Below are positions 9,890 through 18,491 of a DNA stretch of 64,000 bases, piece by piece. Numbering within the stretch: the first letter of the stretch is position 1; each line of letters starts with the position of its first letter. A program made the translations under genes and the position numbers. The notes beneath the pieces were generated by a model. That model saw nothing but the letters and a program-made list of their open reading frames with translations, was not told where the DNA came from and made no database searches. This stretch comes from Vulcanimicrobiota bacterium (GTDB taxonomy: Bacteria > Vulcanimicrobiota > Vulcanimicrobiia > Vulcanimicrobiales > Vulcanimicrobiaceae), in the NCBI GenBank assembly GCA_027307235.1, contig DAHUXH010000006.1, positions 1 to 64,000 of the forward strand, read 5' to 3'.

Positions 9890-10342
9890 CTACTTAGAAA
9901 GCAGTGTCGCCAACTCTTCTTGGAATGACTCGACGTCGCGAAACGAGCGGTAGACGCTGGCGAAGCGGATATACGCCACCTTGTCGAGCGTGCGCAGCGC
10001 CTCCATGATCTTCTCGCCGATCGTGGTCGAGGGCACCTCGCTCTCGCCGCGCGCGAACAGCTCGCGCTCCATGTCCGCCGCCACCACTTCCAGCTGGTGT
10101 TCGGAGACCGGGCGCTTCTCACACGCCTTGCGCAGTCCCGAGAGGATCTTCTCGCGGCTGTACTGCTCGCGGCGCCCATCCTTCTTGACGACCATCAGGC
10201 GCGGCGTCTCCATGCGCTCGTAGGTCGTGAAGCGATGCTTGCAGACCGGATCGAGGCATTCGCGGCGCCGGCGAACGACCGTCTCGTCGTCGCGCGAATC
10301 GACGACGCGTGTCTCGCTCTGGCGACAGGTCGGGCAGATCAG
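9890..10342 (-). CDS. nrdR: Transcriptional repressor NrdR, probable CTG start
   Basis: NrdR represses ribonucleotide reductase genes in response to nucleotide occupancy of its ATP-cone. The zinc ribbon uses Cys3, Cys6, Cys29 and Cys34 in ICPTC...ECLDPVC; the ATP-cone follows (VVKKDGRREQYSREKILSGLRKAC). No ATG, GTG or TTG lies at the family start. The nearest in-frame ATG (10426) lies upstream of a good promoter (TTGCGT, 18 bp, TATAAT), so it should not be transcribed from that promoter. Initiation at CTG 10342 gives 150 residues, the normal family length, and aligns the family N-terminus M-x-C-P. A GGGGG run lies about 12 bases upstream. Confidence 0.85.
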   Translation of the reverse strand: MICPTCRQSETRVVDSRDDETVVRRRRECLDPVCKHRFTTYERMETPRLMVVKKDGRREQYSREKILSGLRKACEKRPVSEHQLEVVAADMERELFARGESEVPSTTIGEKIMEALRTLDKVAYIRFASVYRSFRDVESFQEELATLLSK

Positions 10343-10396
10343 CGGAGAGGGCCCCCAAAGTGTTCCAGCATAAGCCCACCGATAGTGGGTGCACCG

Positions 10397-10426
10397 ATTA
10401 TACGCCACAACGTATAGGGAACGCAA
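10397..10426 (-). promoter_or_regulatory. Predicted sigma-70-type promoter of nrdR-dut
   Basis: On the minus strand, TTGCGT (10426-10421) and a perfect TATAAT (10402-10397) are separated by 18 bp. Transcription would begin near 10390, giving a leader of about 50 bases before the nrdR CTG. The leader holds an interrupted inverted repeat (CCCAC-TATCG-GTGGG), a possible operator, though it does not match the usual NrdR box well. Confidence 0.55.
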
Positions 10427-10446
10427 AAGGGCCGTCTCCGGCCCTT
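10427..10446 (-). terminator. Intrinsic terminator after DUF5679 gene
   Basis: A perfect 8-bp stem (AAGGGCCG / CGGCCCTT) with a 4-base loop, followed on the minus strand by TTTT. It lies 28 bp after the stop of the small zinc-ribbon gene and immediately before the nrdR promoter, so it isolates the two units. Confidence 0.7.
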
Positions 10447-10474
10447 CTGTCTCACTGGTCTGGCGGAACGCTAG

Positions 10475-10624
10475 TTACTTGCCGCTACCGATCTTGAAGA
10501 GTTTGGTGCCGCACTCCGGGCACTTGCCCTCGGTGGCCGGGCGACCGTTCTTCATCGTGATCTGCACCGGGTCTTTGATCTCGCGCTTGGTCTTGCACTT
10601 CACGCAATAGGCTTCTGCTGCCAA
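10475..10624 (-). CDS. DUF5679 small zinc-ribbon protein
   Basis: A 49-residue protein starting at TTG 10624 behind a strong ribosome-binding sequence (GGAGGAGATCAAG). Two CxxC pairs (Cys7/Cys10 and Cys35/Cys38) form a zinc ribbon: AYCVKCKTKREI near the start and EGKCPECGTKLFKIG near the end. This is the DUF5679 family, small proteins often near topA/dprA in several phyla, of unknown function but probably nucleic-acid or protein binding. It is followed by a terminator and is divergent from dprA. Confidence 0.85.
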   Translation of the reverse strand: MAAEAYCVKCKTKREIKDPVQITMKNGRPATEGKCPECGTKLFKIGSGK

Positions 10625-10757
10625 CTTGATCTCCTCCGAACTGACCCCAGGCTTGGGTCAAACTTGGCGCGGCCTTTCCCTGGGGCACGGGGGATTCCCC
10701 CCGGTTTGACCACCGAGGCCCCCCTTGCGTCTCTCCCCGAGGGTGGGAAGGGAGAGC

Positions 10758-11633
10758 GTGCTCGATTCCCCCGTCGCCCGCCGGACCGAGGAGATCGCCT
10801 CGCTGCGCGGGCGGGGTCTGGACGTGCGCTTCACCGTGCTGTGGTCGGCGGGCTCGCTCGAAGGACTGCGTCTGCCCTGCGTCGCCATCGTCGGCACGCG
10901 CGCGGCCTCGCCGCTCGGGAAGCGCTTGGCGCGCACGATGGCCGCCGACCTCGGCCGCAGCGGCTGTTGCATCCTCTCGGGGCTGGCGCTCGGCATCGAT
11001 GCGGCCGCGCACGAAGGTGCGCTCGACGCCGGAGCGCCGACGATCGGCATCCTCGGGGGCGGCCACCGCCGGTTCTTTCCGCGCCGCAACCGCGCGCTCG
11101 CGCAGCGCATGGTCGATGGCGGCGGCGCGGTCCTCTCGCCATTTGCGCCGGACCACCCCGCGCTGCCGCCGCAGTTCTTGGAACGCAACGGGGTCGTCGC
11201 CGCGCTCGCCGACGCGGTGGTCGTCATCGAGGCACCGCAGCGCAGCGGGGCGCTCAACACGGCAAACTGGGCGGCTGGGCGAATTCCCGTGCTCGCGGTG
11301 CCGGGCGACGTCGACCGCCCGCAGGTGCAGGGATGCTTGACGCTCCTGCGCGACGGCGCGACGCTTGCGCGCAACGCCGCCGACGTTCTGGAAGCACTCG
11401 GGATCGAATCCGCCCAGCAGACGGCCTTCCCGCCGCAGACAACAGTCGCGCTGCCGCTCCCGCCGGATGCGCGTGCGATCATCGCTGCGCTCGCGAGCGG
11501 CGAGCTGGGCTTCGACGAGATCGTGGAACGCTGCGGGCTGGGCGTGGCTGCCACCAGCGCTGCGCTGATTCGCCTCGAAGTCGACGGCGCCATCGAACGG
11601 CGCGACGGCACGCGCTTCGCACGCACGCGCTGA
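10758..11633 (+). CDS. dprA: DNA-processing protein DprA
   Basis: DprA/Smf, which loads RecA onto incoming single-stranded DNA during natural transformation. The Rossmann-like core is clear: VAIVGTRAASPLGKRLA, ILSGLALGIDAAAHEGAL, TIGILGGG and SGALNTANWAAG, with a C-terminal winged-helix segment (AIIAALASGELGFDEIVERCG). The GTG at 10758 is chosen because AAGGGAG lies 4-5 bases upstream, giving 291 residues. A TTG at 10725 is the alternative. It shares a direction with rlmH and argS and is divergent from the DUF5679 gene. Its presence hints at competence. Confidence 0.9.
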   Translation: MLDSPVARRTEEIASLRGRGLDVRFTVLWSAGSLEGLRLPCVAIVGTRAASPLGKRLARTMAADLGRSGCCILSGLALGIDAAAHEGALDAGAPTIGILGGGHRRFFPRRNRALAQRMVDGGGAVLSPFAPDHPALPPQFLERNGVVAALADAVVVIEAPQRSGALNTANWAAGRIPVLAVPGDVDRPQVQGCLTLLRDGATLARNAADVLEALGIESAQQTAFPPQTTVALPLPPDARAIIAALASGELGFDEIVERCGLGVAATSAALIRLEVDGAIERRDGTRFARTR

Positions 11634-11668
11634 CGGGAAAATGCCGGCCGTGGGCGCATAGCCCCGGC

Positions 11669-12130
11669 GTGATCATCCGTCTGCTCGCGGTCGGAAAGCT
11701 GCGCGAATCCTCCGTCATCCAGACCTGCGCCGAGTTTCGCAAACGCCTGCGGCCGTATGTGCCGTTCGAAGAGCAGGACGTGCGCGCAAGCGACGGCAGC
11801 GACCGGGTGCGCGCGGTGCGAGAGGAAGGTGAGCGCCTTCTCAAAGCGTTGCGCCCCGACGAACGCGTGTGGCTGCTCGATCGCGGCGGCACGCAGCTTT
11901 CGAGCGAGGAACTCAGCCGCCGCTTGGACGAGACCGGCGCGAGCGGCATCGGCCGTTTGACGCTGATCGTCGCCGGAACCTACGGCGCTGACGAACGCGT
12001 GCGCGAGCGCGCCGATTTCGTGTGGTCGCTCTCAAGGCTGACGTTCTTGCACGAGTGGGCGCGCATGATCGTGCTGGAACAACTCTATCGTGCGGCGAAG
12101 ATCACCCGCAATGAGCCCTACCACCACTAG
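11669..12130 (+). CDS. rlmH: 23S rRNA m3-pseudouridine-1915 methyltransferase RlmH
   Basis: RlmH, a small SPOUT methyltransferase acting on pseudouridine 1915 of 23S rRNA in intact 70S ribosomes. Beginning at GTG 11669 the protein is 153 residues, as expected for the family. It opens with IIRLLAVGKLRE and keeps VWLLDRGGTQLSSEELS, LIVAGTYGADE, FLHEWARMIVLEQLYRA and the C-terminal NEPYHH. An open frame continues upstream through dprA in another phase, but that is a shadow. It lies 35 bp after dprA and 12 bp before argS. Confidence 0.92.
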   Translation: MIIRLLAVGKLRESSVIQTCAEFRKRLRPYVPFEEQDVRASDGSDRVRAVREEGERLLKALRPDERVWLLDRGGTQLSSEELSRRLDETGASGIGRLTLIVAGTYGADERVRERADFVWSLSRLTFLHEWARMIVLEQLYRAAKITRNEPYHH

Positions 12131-12142
12131 CTGGAGCGCTTA

Positions 12143-13804
12143 GTGCTCCCTACTGATGCTTTGGCGACGCTGGAAGGCGCGCTTGCCGCGGCCGCCGTCG
12201 CGTGCTATCCGCAAGCGCCGGCGCCCGACGTCACGTTTGAAGCTCCGCGCCGTCCGGAGTTCGGCGATTTTTCCACCAATGTCGCGTTCTCGCTGACGAA
12301 GATCGCGCGCCGCTCACCGCAAGACGTCGCGCGCGCGCTGATCGACGCGGCGCTCGCGCATGACGCCGGTCTGCGCGTGCTGTTTTCATCGATCGAACCG
12401 ATGGCGGGGTTCATCAACGTGCGGCTCGCGCCCGCGTCATGGCACGCCGTTCTCGCGCGCATTCTGCGCGAAGGCGCGGACTTCGGCCGCGGTGAGAAGA
12501 CCGGCACGCGCATCTCGCTCGAGTTCGGAAGCGCGAATCCGACCGGGCCGCTGGTGGTCGTGCAGGGACGCACGCTCTCGACCGGCGACACGCTCGCCAA
12601 GACGCTGCGCTTTCGCGGCCGCGACGTCTTCGTCGAATGGATTATCAACGACGCCGGGTCGCAAGTCGACACGCTCGGCCGTTCGATCTACGCGCGCTAT
12701 CGTCAGATTCTCGATCCGTCGTACCCATTTCCCGAAGAAGGCTACCCTGGCGATTATCTGCGGCCGATCGCGCGTGCCATCTACGACCGTGACGGCGAGG
12801 ATTGGGTCGATCGCGATGAATCCGCATGGCTCCGGCACTTTTCCAAGTTCGGGCGCGACGAATTGGTCGCGCAGCAACAGCGTACCGCACTGCGTTTCGG
12901 TGTGCATTACGATCTGTGGCAGAGCGAGAAGGAGATGCATGATCAAGGGCGCGTCACCGCCGGTCTGCAGCGCTTGATCGATCTAGGCGCCACCTACGAA
13001 CAAGACGGCGCGGTCTTCTTTCGCGCGACCGCGTTCGGCGACGACAAGGATCGCGCGATCGTCCGTTCCGACGGCCGCCCGACGTACTACGCGGCCGACA
13101 TCGCCTATCATTACGAAAAGCTGCAACGCGCCGATCGCGTGATCGACATTCTCGGCCCCGACCATCACGGCTACATCGGCCGTCTGAAGGGGCTCGCGGC
13201 GGCGCTCGGTTACGAAGGCAAGCTCGAGGTCACGATCGCGCAGCAGATCACGCTGATGCGCGGCGGCGAGCAGGTCAGCATGAGCAAACGCGCCGGCGAC
13301 ATCATCACGCTCGACGACATTCTCGACGAAGTCGGCGTCGACGCCGCGCGATTCTTCTTCATCATGCTCTCGCTCGATTCGCCGCTCACCTTCGATTTGA
13401 AGCTAGCCGTCGAGCAGAGCGCCGAGAATCCCGTGTTTTACGTTCAGTACGGACATGCGCGCATTGCATCGGTGCTGCGGAACGCCGATCCCGGCGATTG
13501 CAGCGAAGCCGCGCGCACCACGGCGCTGGATCGGCTCGACCATCCGGCTGAACTTGCGCTCGCGCGCCGTCTTGCGGAACTGCCAGGCGTCGCCGAAGGG
13601 GTCGCCGTGCATCTCGCACCGCATCGTTTGGCGCGCTATGCGCGCGACGTCGCCTCCGATTTTCACCAGTTCTACACCGAGTGCAAGGTCCTCGGCGACG
13701 ATCGCGAGCTACGCATCGCGCGTCTGGCACTGTGCATCGCGACCAAGACGGTGCTCGCGACTGTGCTTGAACTGTGCGGCGTTACGGCGCCGGAGTCGAT
13801 GTAG
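12143..13804 (+). CDS. argS: Arginyl-tRNA synthetase with degenerate HIGH motif
   Basis: Class I ArgRS, 553 residues, charging tRNA-Arg. The N-terminal additional domain (FGDFSTNVAF), the catalytic core (FGSANPTGPL, EWIINDAGSQVDTLG, DILGPDHHGYIGRLKG), the SMSKRAG signature (residues 379-385) and the DALR anticodon domain are all present. The HIGH signature that normally follows NPTGPL reads VVVQ (residues 138-141), so both histidines are absent; GRTLSTGDTLAKTL then continues normally. The GTG start has GGAG 7 bases upstream. The frame is otherwise intact. The 3' end overlaps the convergent transporter gene by 23 bp. Confidence 0.92.
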   Translation: MLPTDALATLEGALAAAAVACYPQAPAPDVTFEAPRRPEFGDFSTNVAFSLTKIARRSPQDVARALIDAALAHDAGLRVLFSSIEPMAGFINVRLAPASWHAVLARILREGADFGRGEKTGTRISLEFGSANPTGPLVVVQGRTLSTGDTLAKTLRFRGRDVFVEWIINDAGSQVDTLGRSIYARYRQILDPSYPFPEEGYPGDYLRPIARAIYDRDGEDWVDRDESAWLRHFSKFGRDELVAQQQRTALRFGVHYDLWQSEKEMHDQGRVTAGLQRLIDLGATYEQDGAVFFRATAFGDDKDRAIVRSDGRPTYYAADIAYHYEKLQRADRVIDILGPDHHGYIGRLKGLAAALGYEGKLEVTIAQQITLMRGGEQVSMSKRAGDIITLDDILDEVGVDAARFFFIMLSLDSPLTFDLKLAVEQSAENPVFYVQYGHARIASVLRNADPGDCSEAARTTALDRLDHPAELALARRLAELPGVAEGVAVHLAPHRLARYARDVASDFHQFYTECKVLGDDRELRIARLALCIATKTVLATVLELCGVTAPESM

Positions 13805-14894
13805 GCGCCGGCGGCGCGGGCACGTCGCCGCCCCACTGCACCTGCAGCCACGGGTCGGCAAAGTACTTCCACAAGATACGAATCAGCGCGGCGGCGGGGA
13901 TGCCCAGGATCAATCCCGGTAAGCCGAACAGCTCGCCGCCGGCAAAGACCGCGAACATGACTCCGATCGGCGAGATGCCGACGCTGCTGCCCATGATCTT
14001 GGGAACCAGCACGCTGTCGCTGATGCGCGCCGTGACGAACATGATCACCTGAACCCAGATGACAATGCCGGGTCCTTGCGGCGCCGAGATCACGAGCGCA
14101 ATGATCTGTGCGATCAGCATGCCGATGATCGGAACCGAATACGCGATCGCGGTGAGGATGCCGAGAATCAACGCGAATTGGAATCCGACGAGCGCGCTTG
14201 CCACGCCGACGACCAAGCCGGTGATCGCGCTGACGGCGATCTGCCCCGCGATGTAGCTGCCGAACACCTGGCCGATCTCGGCGGCGACGGTGCGCGCGAT
14301 CGCGCGGCGGCGCGGCGGAAATATCTGCGCGAAGCCTTCAGCGACCTGGCGATCGTTGAGGAGAAAGAAGAACGACAGCACGAGCGCCGAGACCGCGATG
14401 AACAACCCCGATGCGGCGTTGACCAGGACCGTGCCGACCGATGCGATCGTGCCTCCGGCGATCGCGCCGAGCCGTTCGCTCAACGCATTTTGAATGTTGA
14501 AGGTCGCTTTCAGATCGACGTGCGGCACGAATCCATGCAACCACGTCTCGAAATTCGTGAGCCACGCCTGCGCGATGCTCACGAAGAGCGGACCGTTGCT
14601 CGCGAGCATATGACCTTGTTCGATCGTCGCGGGAATGATGATCAGCAATGCGATCCCGATCGCCACGAGCAGCCCCACAAACACCATCGAGATCGCCAGC
14701 GGTTTGGGCACGCGGCGCTGCTCCAAGAATACGACGACCGGCTGCACGCCGAACGCGATGAAGGCCGCGATGATGAAGATCGTGACGGTGCGCGGAATCA
14801 GCGTGGCAAGCCATAGTGCGGCGAGCACCGCGAGGATCGCGAGCGCGATCATCACCGCTCGCCGGCGGTTGAAGCCGCCTACAGTTCCTTGCAC
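13782..14894 (-). CDS. AI-2E family transporter (PerM-like)
   Basis: A 370-residue polytopic inner-membrane protein of the AI-2E/PerM family. It has about seven to eight hydrophobic segments, including paired N-terminal helices (AVMIALAILAVLAALWLA and FIIAAFIAFGVQPVV). The family block near VLVPKIMGSSVGISPIGVMFAVFAGGELFGLPGLILGIP is present. Family roles include quorum-signal export and Na+/H+ exchange; the substrate is unknown here. The C-terminal tail is Pro/Ala-rich. It overlaps the upstream GNAT gene by 16 bp, so it is probably co-transcribed with the pyrimidine genes. Confidence 0.85.
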   Translation of the reverse strand: MQGTVGGFNRRRAVMIALAILAVLAALWLATLIPRTVTIFIIAAFIAFGVQPVVVFLEQRRVPKPLAISMVFVGLLVAIGIALLIIIPATIEQGHMLASNGPLFVSIAQAWLTNFETWLHGFVPHVDLKATFNIQNALSERLGAIAGGTIASVGTVLVNAASGLFIAVSALVLSFFFLLNDRQVAEGFAQIFPPRRRAIARTVAAEIGQVFGSYIAGQIAVSAITGLVVGVASALVGFQFALILGILTAIAYSVPIIGMLIAQIIALVISAPQGPGIVIWVQVIMFVTARISDSVLVPKIMGSSVGISPIGVMFAVFAGGELFGLPGLILGIPAAALIRILWKYFADPWLQVQWGGDVPAPPAPTSTPAP

Positions 14895-15346
14895 AGCAAA
14901 CGCCGCTCCGTCGCATACCCGGCCGACTCGTAGAGCGCGCGTGCCGCGGTGTTGTCCTCGGTCACCATCAAGGCCATGTACGGCAGGTTCCGTCGCCGTG
15001 CTTCGTCTTCCGCCTTTTCCAGCAGCGCCCGGGCGACCCCGGAGCGCTGCTCCCCCGGCTCGACAGCCATGTAGGCGATGAACCCCTGCGGCGACATCGT
15101 CACCTCGTCCGGCAGCATGTCAAGCAGGATGAGAAACCCGGCGCGCGCGCCGTCGCGCTCGGCGATGAGCACGACGTGTGGTTGACGGTCGACAAATTCG
15201 AGTAAGCGCTCGAAACCGACCGTGACCATCGCCTCGGGAGCGAAACGCACCGACGAAACGCTGGTCATCATGGTGCGAACCCCCAAGTCTTGGATGAACG
15301 CGCGCTCGTGGGCGAAGGTCGTCGCCCGGATCGCGAGATCGTTCAT
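14879..15346 (-). CDS. GNAT family N-acetyltransferase
   Basis: A 155-residue acetyltransferase of RimI type. Motif A is AYMAVEPGEQRSGVARALLEKAEDEARRR (the acetyl-CoA pyrophosphate loop), and motif B is LMVTEDNTAARALYESAGY. The start MNDLAIRATTF is chosen because ATG 15346 overlaps the pyrE stop (ATGA). The target amine is unknown; ribosomal or other protein N-termini are possible. Confidence 0.85.
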   Translation of the reverse strand: MNDLAIRATTFAHERAFIQDLGVRTMMTSVSSVRFAPEAMVTVGFERLLEFVDRQPHVVLIAERDGARAGFLILLDMLPDEVTMSPQGFIAYMAVEPGEQRSGVARALLEKAEDEARRRNLPYMALMVTEDNTAARALYESAGYATERRLLCKEL

Positions 15347-15921
15347 GCGCTCGCGGTCGTGCGGCGCGAACCGGGGTCGTCGATGGGATCGCCGTTGCGG
15401 CACTGCGGGCATTCGGCGGGATCGAACGAGACGATCGGCAGATCGAGCAATGCGTGCGTCGACACACCGAAATCCACGCGATTGCGCATCACGATGACGC
15501 CGACGCCGACGACGTGCGCGCCGCGCGCGCGGACGACGTCGATCACCTCGCGCGTCGAGCCGCCCGTGGTCACCACGTCTTCGACCACGAGCGCGCGGTC
15601 GTGCGGCGAGAGCGTGAAGCTGCGTCGCAGCGCGGGAACGCCGTTCTCTTTCTCGACGAAGATGGCTTTGGTGCCGAGCTGCTTGGCGACTTCGTACCCG
15701 AGCACGATACCGCCGACCGCCGCGCTGACGACGACCGTCGGATACACGTCACGAAAATGATCAGCGATCTCGCGCGCGACCGCCTCGACCAGCGCGGGGT
15801 CTTCGAGGATGCGGAATTTCTGGATGAAGCGATTGCTGTGGCGCCCCGAACTCAAACGGAAATGTCCGTCGAGCAACGCACCGCGCTCGTGCAACAGCGT
15901 CAGGAGATCGATCGTGCTCAC
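15343..15921 (-). CDS. pyrE: Orotate phosphoribosyltransferase
   Basis: PyrE transfers the ribose-phosphate of PRPP to orotate, giving OMP. The 192-residue protein has the N-terminal FRLSSGRHSNRFIQKF block and the PRPP signature ALVVEDVVTTGGST. A short Cys-containing tail (CPQCRNG) is unusual but is seen in several long-type PyrE proteins. It is coupled to pyrF (4-bp overlap) and to the GNAT gene. Confidence 0.93.
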   Translation of the reverse strand: MSTIDLLTLLHERGALLDGHFRLSSGRHSNRFIQKFRILEDPALVEAVAREIADHFRDVYPTVVVSAAVGGIVLGYEVAKQLGTKAIFVEKENGVPALRRSFTLSPHDRALVVEDVVTTGGSTREVIDVVRARGAHVVGVGVIVMRNRVDFGVSTHALLDLPIVSFDPAECPQCRNGDPIDDPGSRRTTASA

Positions 15922-16667
15922 GCTCCCACCTTTCGACGTGCGGTTTCCATCTCGTCGAGAATCGCGCGTGCGGCCGCGAACGGATCTTCGGCCTCCACGA
16001 TCGGCCGGCCGACGACGAGGTAATCGCTGCCCGCTTCTACCGCGAGCGACGGTGTCGTCACGCGCTTTTGATCGCCGTGCGCGGCGCCCGCCGGACGAAT
16101 GCCCGGCGTCAGCGTGAGAAAATCCTCACCGAAGAAATTCTTCAGATCGCGCACCTCATGCGCGCTGCAGACGACACCTGAGCAACCGGCATCGCGTGCC
16201 AGCGCCGCTAAACGCGTGGCATTTTCACCGGGACCGCCGGTGAGCCCGAGTTCGTTCAGATCTTCGGCCGCGTGACTGGTGAGAATCGTCACCGCGAAGA
16301 CGTGCGGCGGCGTCATTCCCAGTTCGCCGGCGCGTTCGCCGGCCGCCTCGACCGCTTCGCGCATCATCGTGATGCCGCCCAGCGCATGCACGTTGACGAT
16401 GTGCAACCCCGGACGGACGAGCCGCGCGATCGCCGCGCCGACCGTGCGCGGAATGTCGTGCAGTTTGGCGTCGATGAAGAAACGCACGTCCCGCTCCTGG
16501 CAGTAGCGCAGAATGCGCTCACCGTAGCCGAAAAGCGATTCGAGCCCGATCTTGTAGATCAGGTCGAGATCGTACAGCGTATCGATCAGGTGCTCGGCGT
16601 CCTGCGCGTGCGGAACGTCGAGAGCGACAATCAATTGTGACACCGCGCTAGCCCTCGTCTCCTTCAA
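15918..16667 (-). CDS. pyrF: Orotidine-5'-phosphate decarboxylase
   Basis: PyrF decarboxylates OMP to UMP, the last step of the pathway. The 249-residue TIM-barrel protein has LIVALDVP, the catalytic signature FFIDAKLHDIPRTVG (Lys-Asp pair), LTPGIRP and the phosphate loop YLVVGRPIVEAEDP. It overlaps pyrD by 20 bp and pyrE by 4 bp, giving gene order pyrK-pyrD-pyrF-pyrE. Confidence 0.93.
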   Translation of the reverse strand: MKETRASAVSQLIVALDVPHAQDAEHLIDTLYDLDLIYKIGLESLFGYGERILRYCQERDVRFFIDAKLHDIPRTVGAAIARLVRPGLHIVNVHALGGITMMREAVEAAGERAGELGMTPPHVFAVTILTSHAAEDLNELGLTGGPGENATRLAALARDAGCSGVVCSAHEVRDLKNFFGEDFLTLTPGIRPAGAAHGDQKRVTTPSLAVEAGSDYLVVGRPIVEAEDPFAAARAILDEMETARRKVGA

Positions 16668-17613
16668 ATTGATAGGCGTTGGCGAATCCCAGATTCGCTC
16701 TGCCGACGATGTCGCGGATCGACGCCAGCTTGCGCCGCGCCAGATACTCCGAAAGCCCGTCGACGATGGTTTCGGGAACGCGCGGATCGGTGAAATTCGC
16801 CGTGCCGATCGAGATTGCGCTCGCGCCCGCTAAGAAGAACTCCAACGCATCGGTGACGGTTTCGATGCCGCCCTGACCAACGATCGGAATCTTCACGGCG
16901 CGGGCGACCTCGTACACGGCAAGCACCGCGATCGGCCGGATCGCCGGACCCGAGAGGCCGCCGGTGACGTTGCCCAAGCGGGGGTGCCACGCATCGACGT
17001 CGATCGCCATGCCGCGTACGGTGTTGACCACCGCCAACGCATCGGCTCCCGCTGCTTCGGCTTCACGCGCGATCGCAGCAATGTCGGTCACGTTGGGCGA
17101 GAGCTTGACGATCAGCGTCTTGCCGGTGGTCGCGCGCGCCGCGCGCACCACGCGCGCGGTCAAGCGCGGATCGCAGGCGAACGTCTCGCCTTCACTTGCG
17201 ACGTTCGGGCACGATATGTTGAGTTCGATCGCGTGAATTTCGTCGCGTGCCGCGAGCTGCTCGCAGACCACTGCGTAATCGTCAACGGAGAAACCAGCGA
17301 CGCTGCCGATCACCTTGCATGGACGCGATGCGAACTTCGCGACGTCGTGTGCGAGATACCAGGCAATGCCGGGGTTCTGCAAACCGATCGCATTGAGCAT
17401 TCCAGCCGGTGTGTGCACCAATCGCGGCGTCGGATTGCCCAAGCGCGGCGCGCGCGTCACGCTCTTGAGCACGACGCCGCCGATGCGCGCGAGATCGACG
17501 AACGGCTCGAACTCCGCTCCGCTGCCGTAACATCCCGACCCCATGAGCGTCGGGTATGCAAGGTCAAGCTTTCCGATGCGAACCGATAGATCGGGTTGCA
17601 TGCGTGTCACCAT
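16648..17613 (-). CDS. pyrD: Dihydroorotate dehydrogenase class 1B catalytic subunit
   Basis: FMN-dependent dihydroorotate dehydrogenase, oxidising dihydroorotate to orotate. ELNISCPN carries the cysteine base typical of class 1 enzymes, and pairing with pyrK marks the NAD-linked class 1B. Other blocks are NPTPRLVHTPAGMLNAIGLQNPG and PIVGQGGIETVTDALEFFLAGA. The ATG at 17613 overlaps the pyrK stop; an internal Met at 17601 is also possible. Length about 321 residues, normal for the class. Confidence 0.92.
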   Translation of the reverse strand: MVTRMQPDLSVRIGKLDLAYPTLMGSGCYGSGAEFEPFVDLARIGGVVLKSVTRAPRLGNPTPRLVHTPAGMLNAIGLQNPGIAWYLAHDVAKFASRPCKVIGSVAGFSVDDYAVVCEQLAARDEIHAIELNISCPNVASEGETFACDPRLTARVVRAARATTGKTLIVKLSPNVTDIAAIAREAEAAGADALAVVNTVRGMAIDVDAWHPRLGNVTGGLSGPAIRPIAVLAVYEVARAVKIPIVGQGGIETVTDALEFFLAGASAISIGTANFTDPRVPETIVDGLSEYLARRKLASIRDIVGRANLGFANAYQFEGDEG

Positions 17614-18434
17614 CTCAGCTCGTGCGCCCAAAACACCGGGCCCTCCTTACAAACGCGCGCGTTGACGACGTCGCTGCCGCCGAGCACCGCGGGCGGAAAA
17701 CTCGGCGCTTGTGCGCTCGTGCGCACGATCGGAACGACGCAGCCCCAGCAGCCGCCGACACCACACGCGAACGTCTCTTCAAGCGAGAGCTGCGCGGGAA
17801 TGTCTATCTCAGCGGCGACGCGCGCGACGGCACGCAACATCGGCGACGGACCGCACGCGAGCAGCAAGCGCGGCGGACGCGCGGCGCGTGCGAGCAGATC
17901 GGTCACCACGCCGCGATAACCGAAACTGCCGTCGTCGGTCGCGGCATGCACCTCACATCCCGCGCGTGCAAACAGATCCATGTCAACCAAGCGCTCTTGC
18001 GTCCGCGCGCCGTAGTACAACTGAACCCGGCAGCCGTTCTTGAGAAGTTCTTGAGCGCTCGTCAACACCGACGCAACACCGACGCCTCCCGCGACGATTC
18101 CGACCTCACTCGGCGCGTCGTCGAGAAAGAAGCCGTTTCCCAGCGGTCCGGTGATCGTCAGTTCGTCGCCCTCCTGCAAGCGTGCCAACTCGGTGGTGCG
18201 TTTGCCGGAGACGAAAAAGAGGACGGACATGCGATCGCCCTGCGCTTCATATATTCCCAGAGCAACCGAAGCGACTTCTCCGGCGGGGGGAACGACCATG
18301 ACGAATTGTCCCGGCTTGGCAAAACGCGCGAGTTGCGGAGCACGAACGCCCAGCACCACAACGTCGGCGGCCGGTGTCCGGCGGTCGACGATCTTCGTGA
18401 CATGAACGCGCTCGCCAGTGGATAGTGTTGGCAT
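17607..18434 (-). CDS. pyrK: Dihydroorotate dehydrogenase electron-transfer subunit
   Basis: PyrK carries FAD and a [2Fe-2S] cluster and passes electrons from PyrD to NAD+. The 275-residue protein shows the ferredoxin-reductase-like FAD/NAD core (LTITGPLGNGFFL, VGIVAGGVGVASVL). The C-terminal cluster ligands are Cys-x4-Cys-x2-Cys (CGVGGCWGC) plus a later Cys (NARVCKEGP). It heads the operon; carA, carB, pyrB and pyrC are not in the window. Confidence 0.93.
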   Translation of the reverse strand: MPTLSTGERVHVTKIVDRRTPAADVVVLGVRAPQLARFAKPGQFVMVVPPAGEVASVALGIYEAQGDRMSVLFFVSGKRTTELARLQEGDELTITGPLGNGFFLDDAPSEVGIVAGGVGVASVLTSAQELLKNGCRVQLYYGARTQERLVDMDLFARAGCEVHAATDDGSFGYRGVVTDLLARAARPPRLLLACGPSPMLRAVARVAAEIDIPAQLSLEETFACGVGGCWGCVVPIVRTSAQAPSFPPAVLGGSDVVNARVCKEGPVFWAHELRW

Positions 18435-18491
18435 CGTTACACGAATTTCAACAAATTTTCATCATTGCCCGCGAGTATTGGGTCAACTCTC

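Noticed and set aside
10664-12130. Long open frame through dprA and rlmH (488 codons)
   Set aside because: Its first two-thirds run in another phase over dprA, whose motifs are unmistakable. Only the last 153 codons (RlmH, from GTG 11669) are real.
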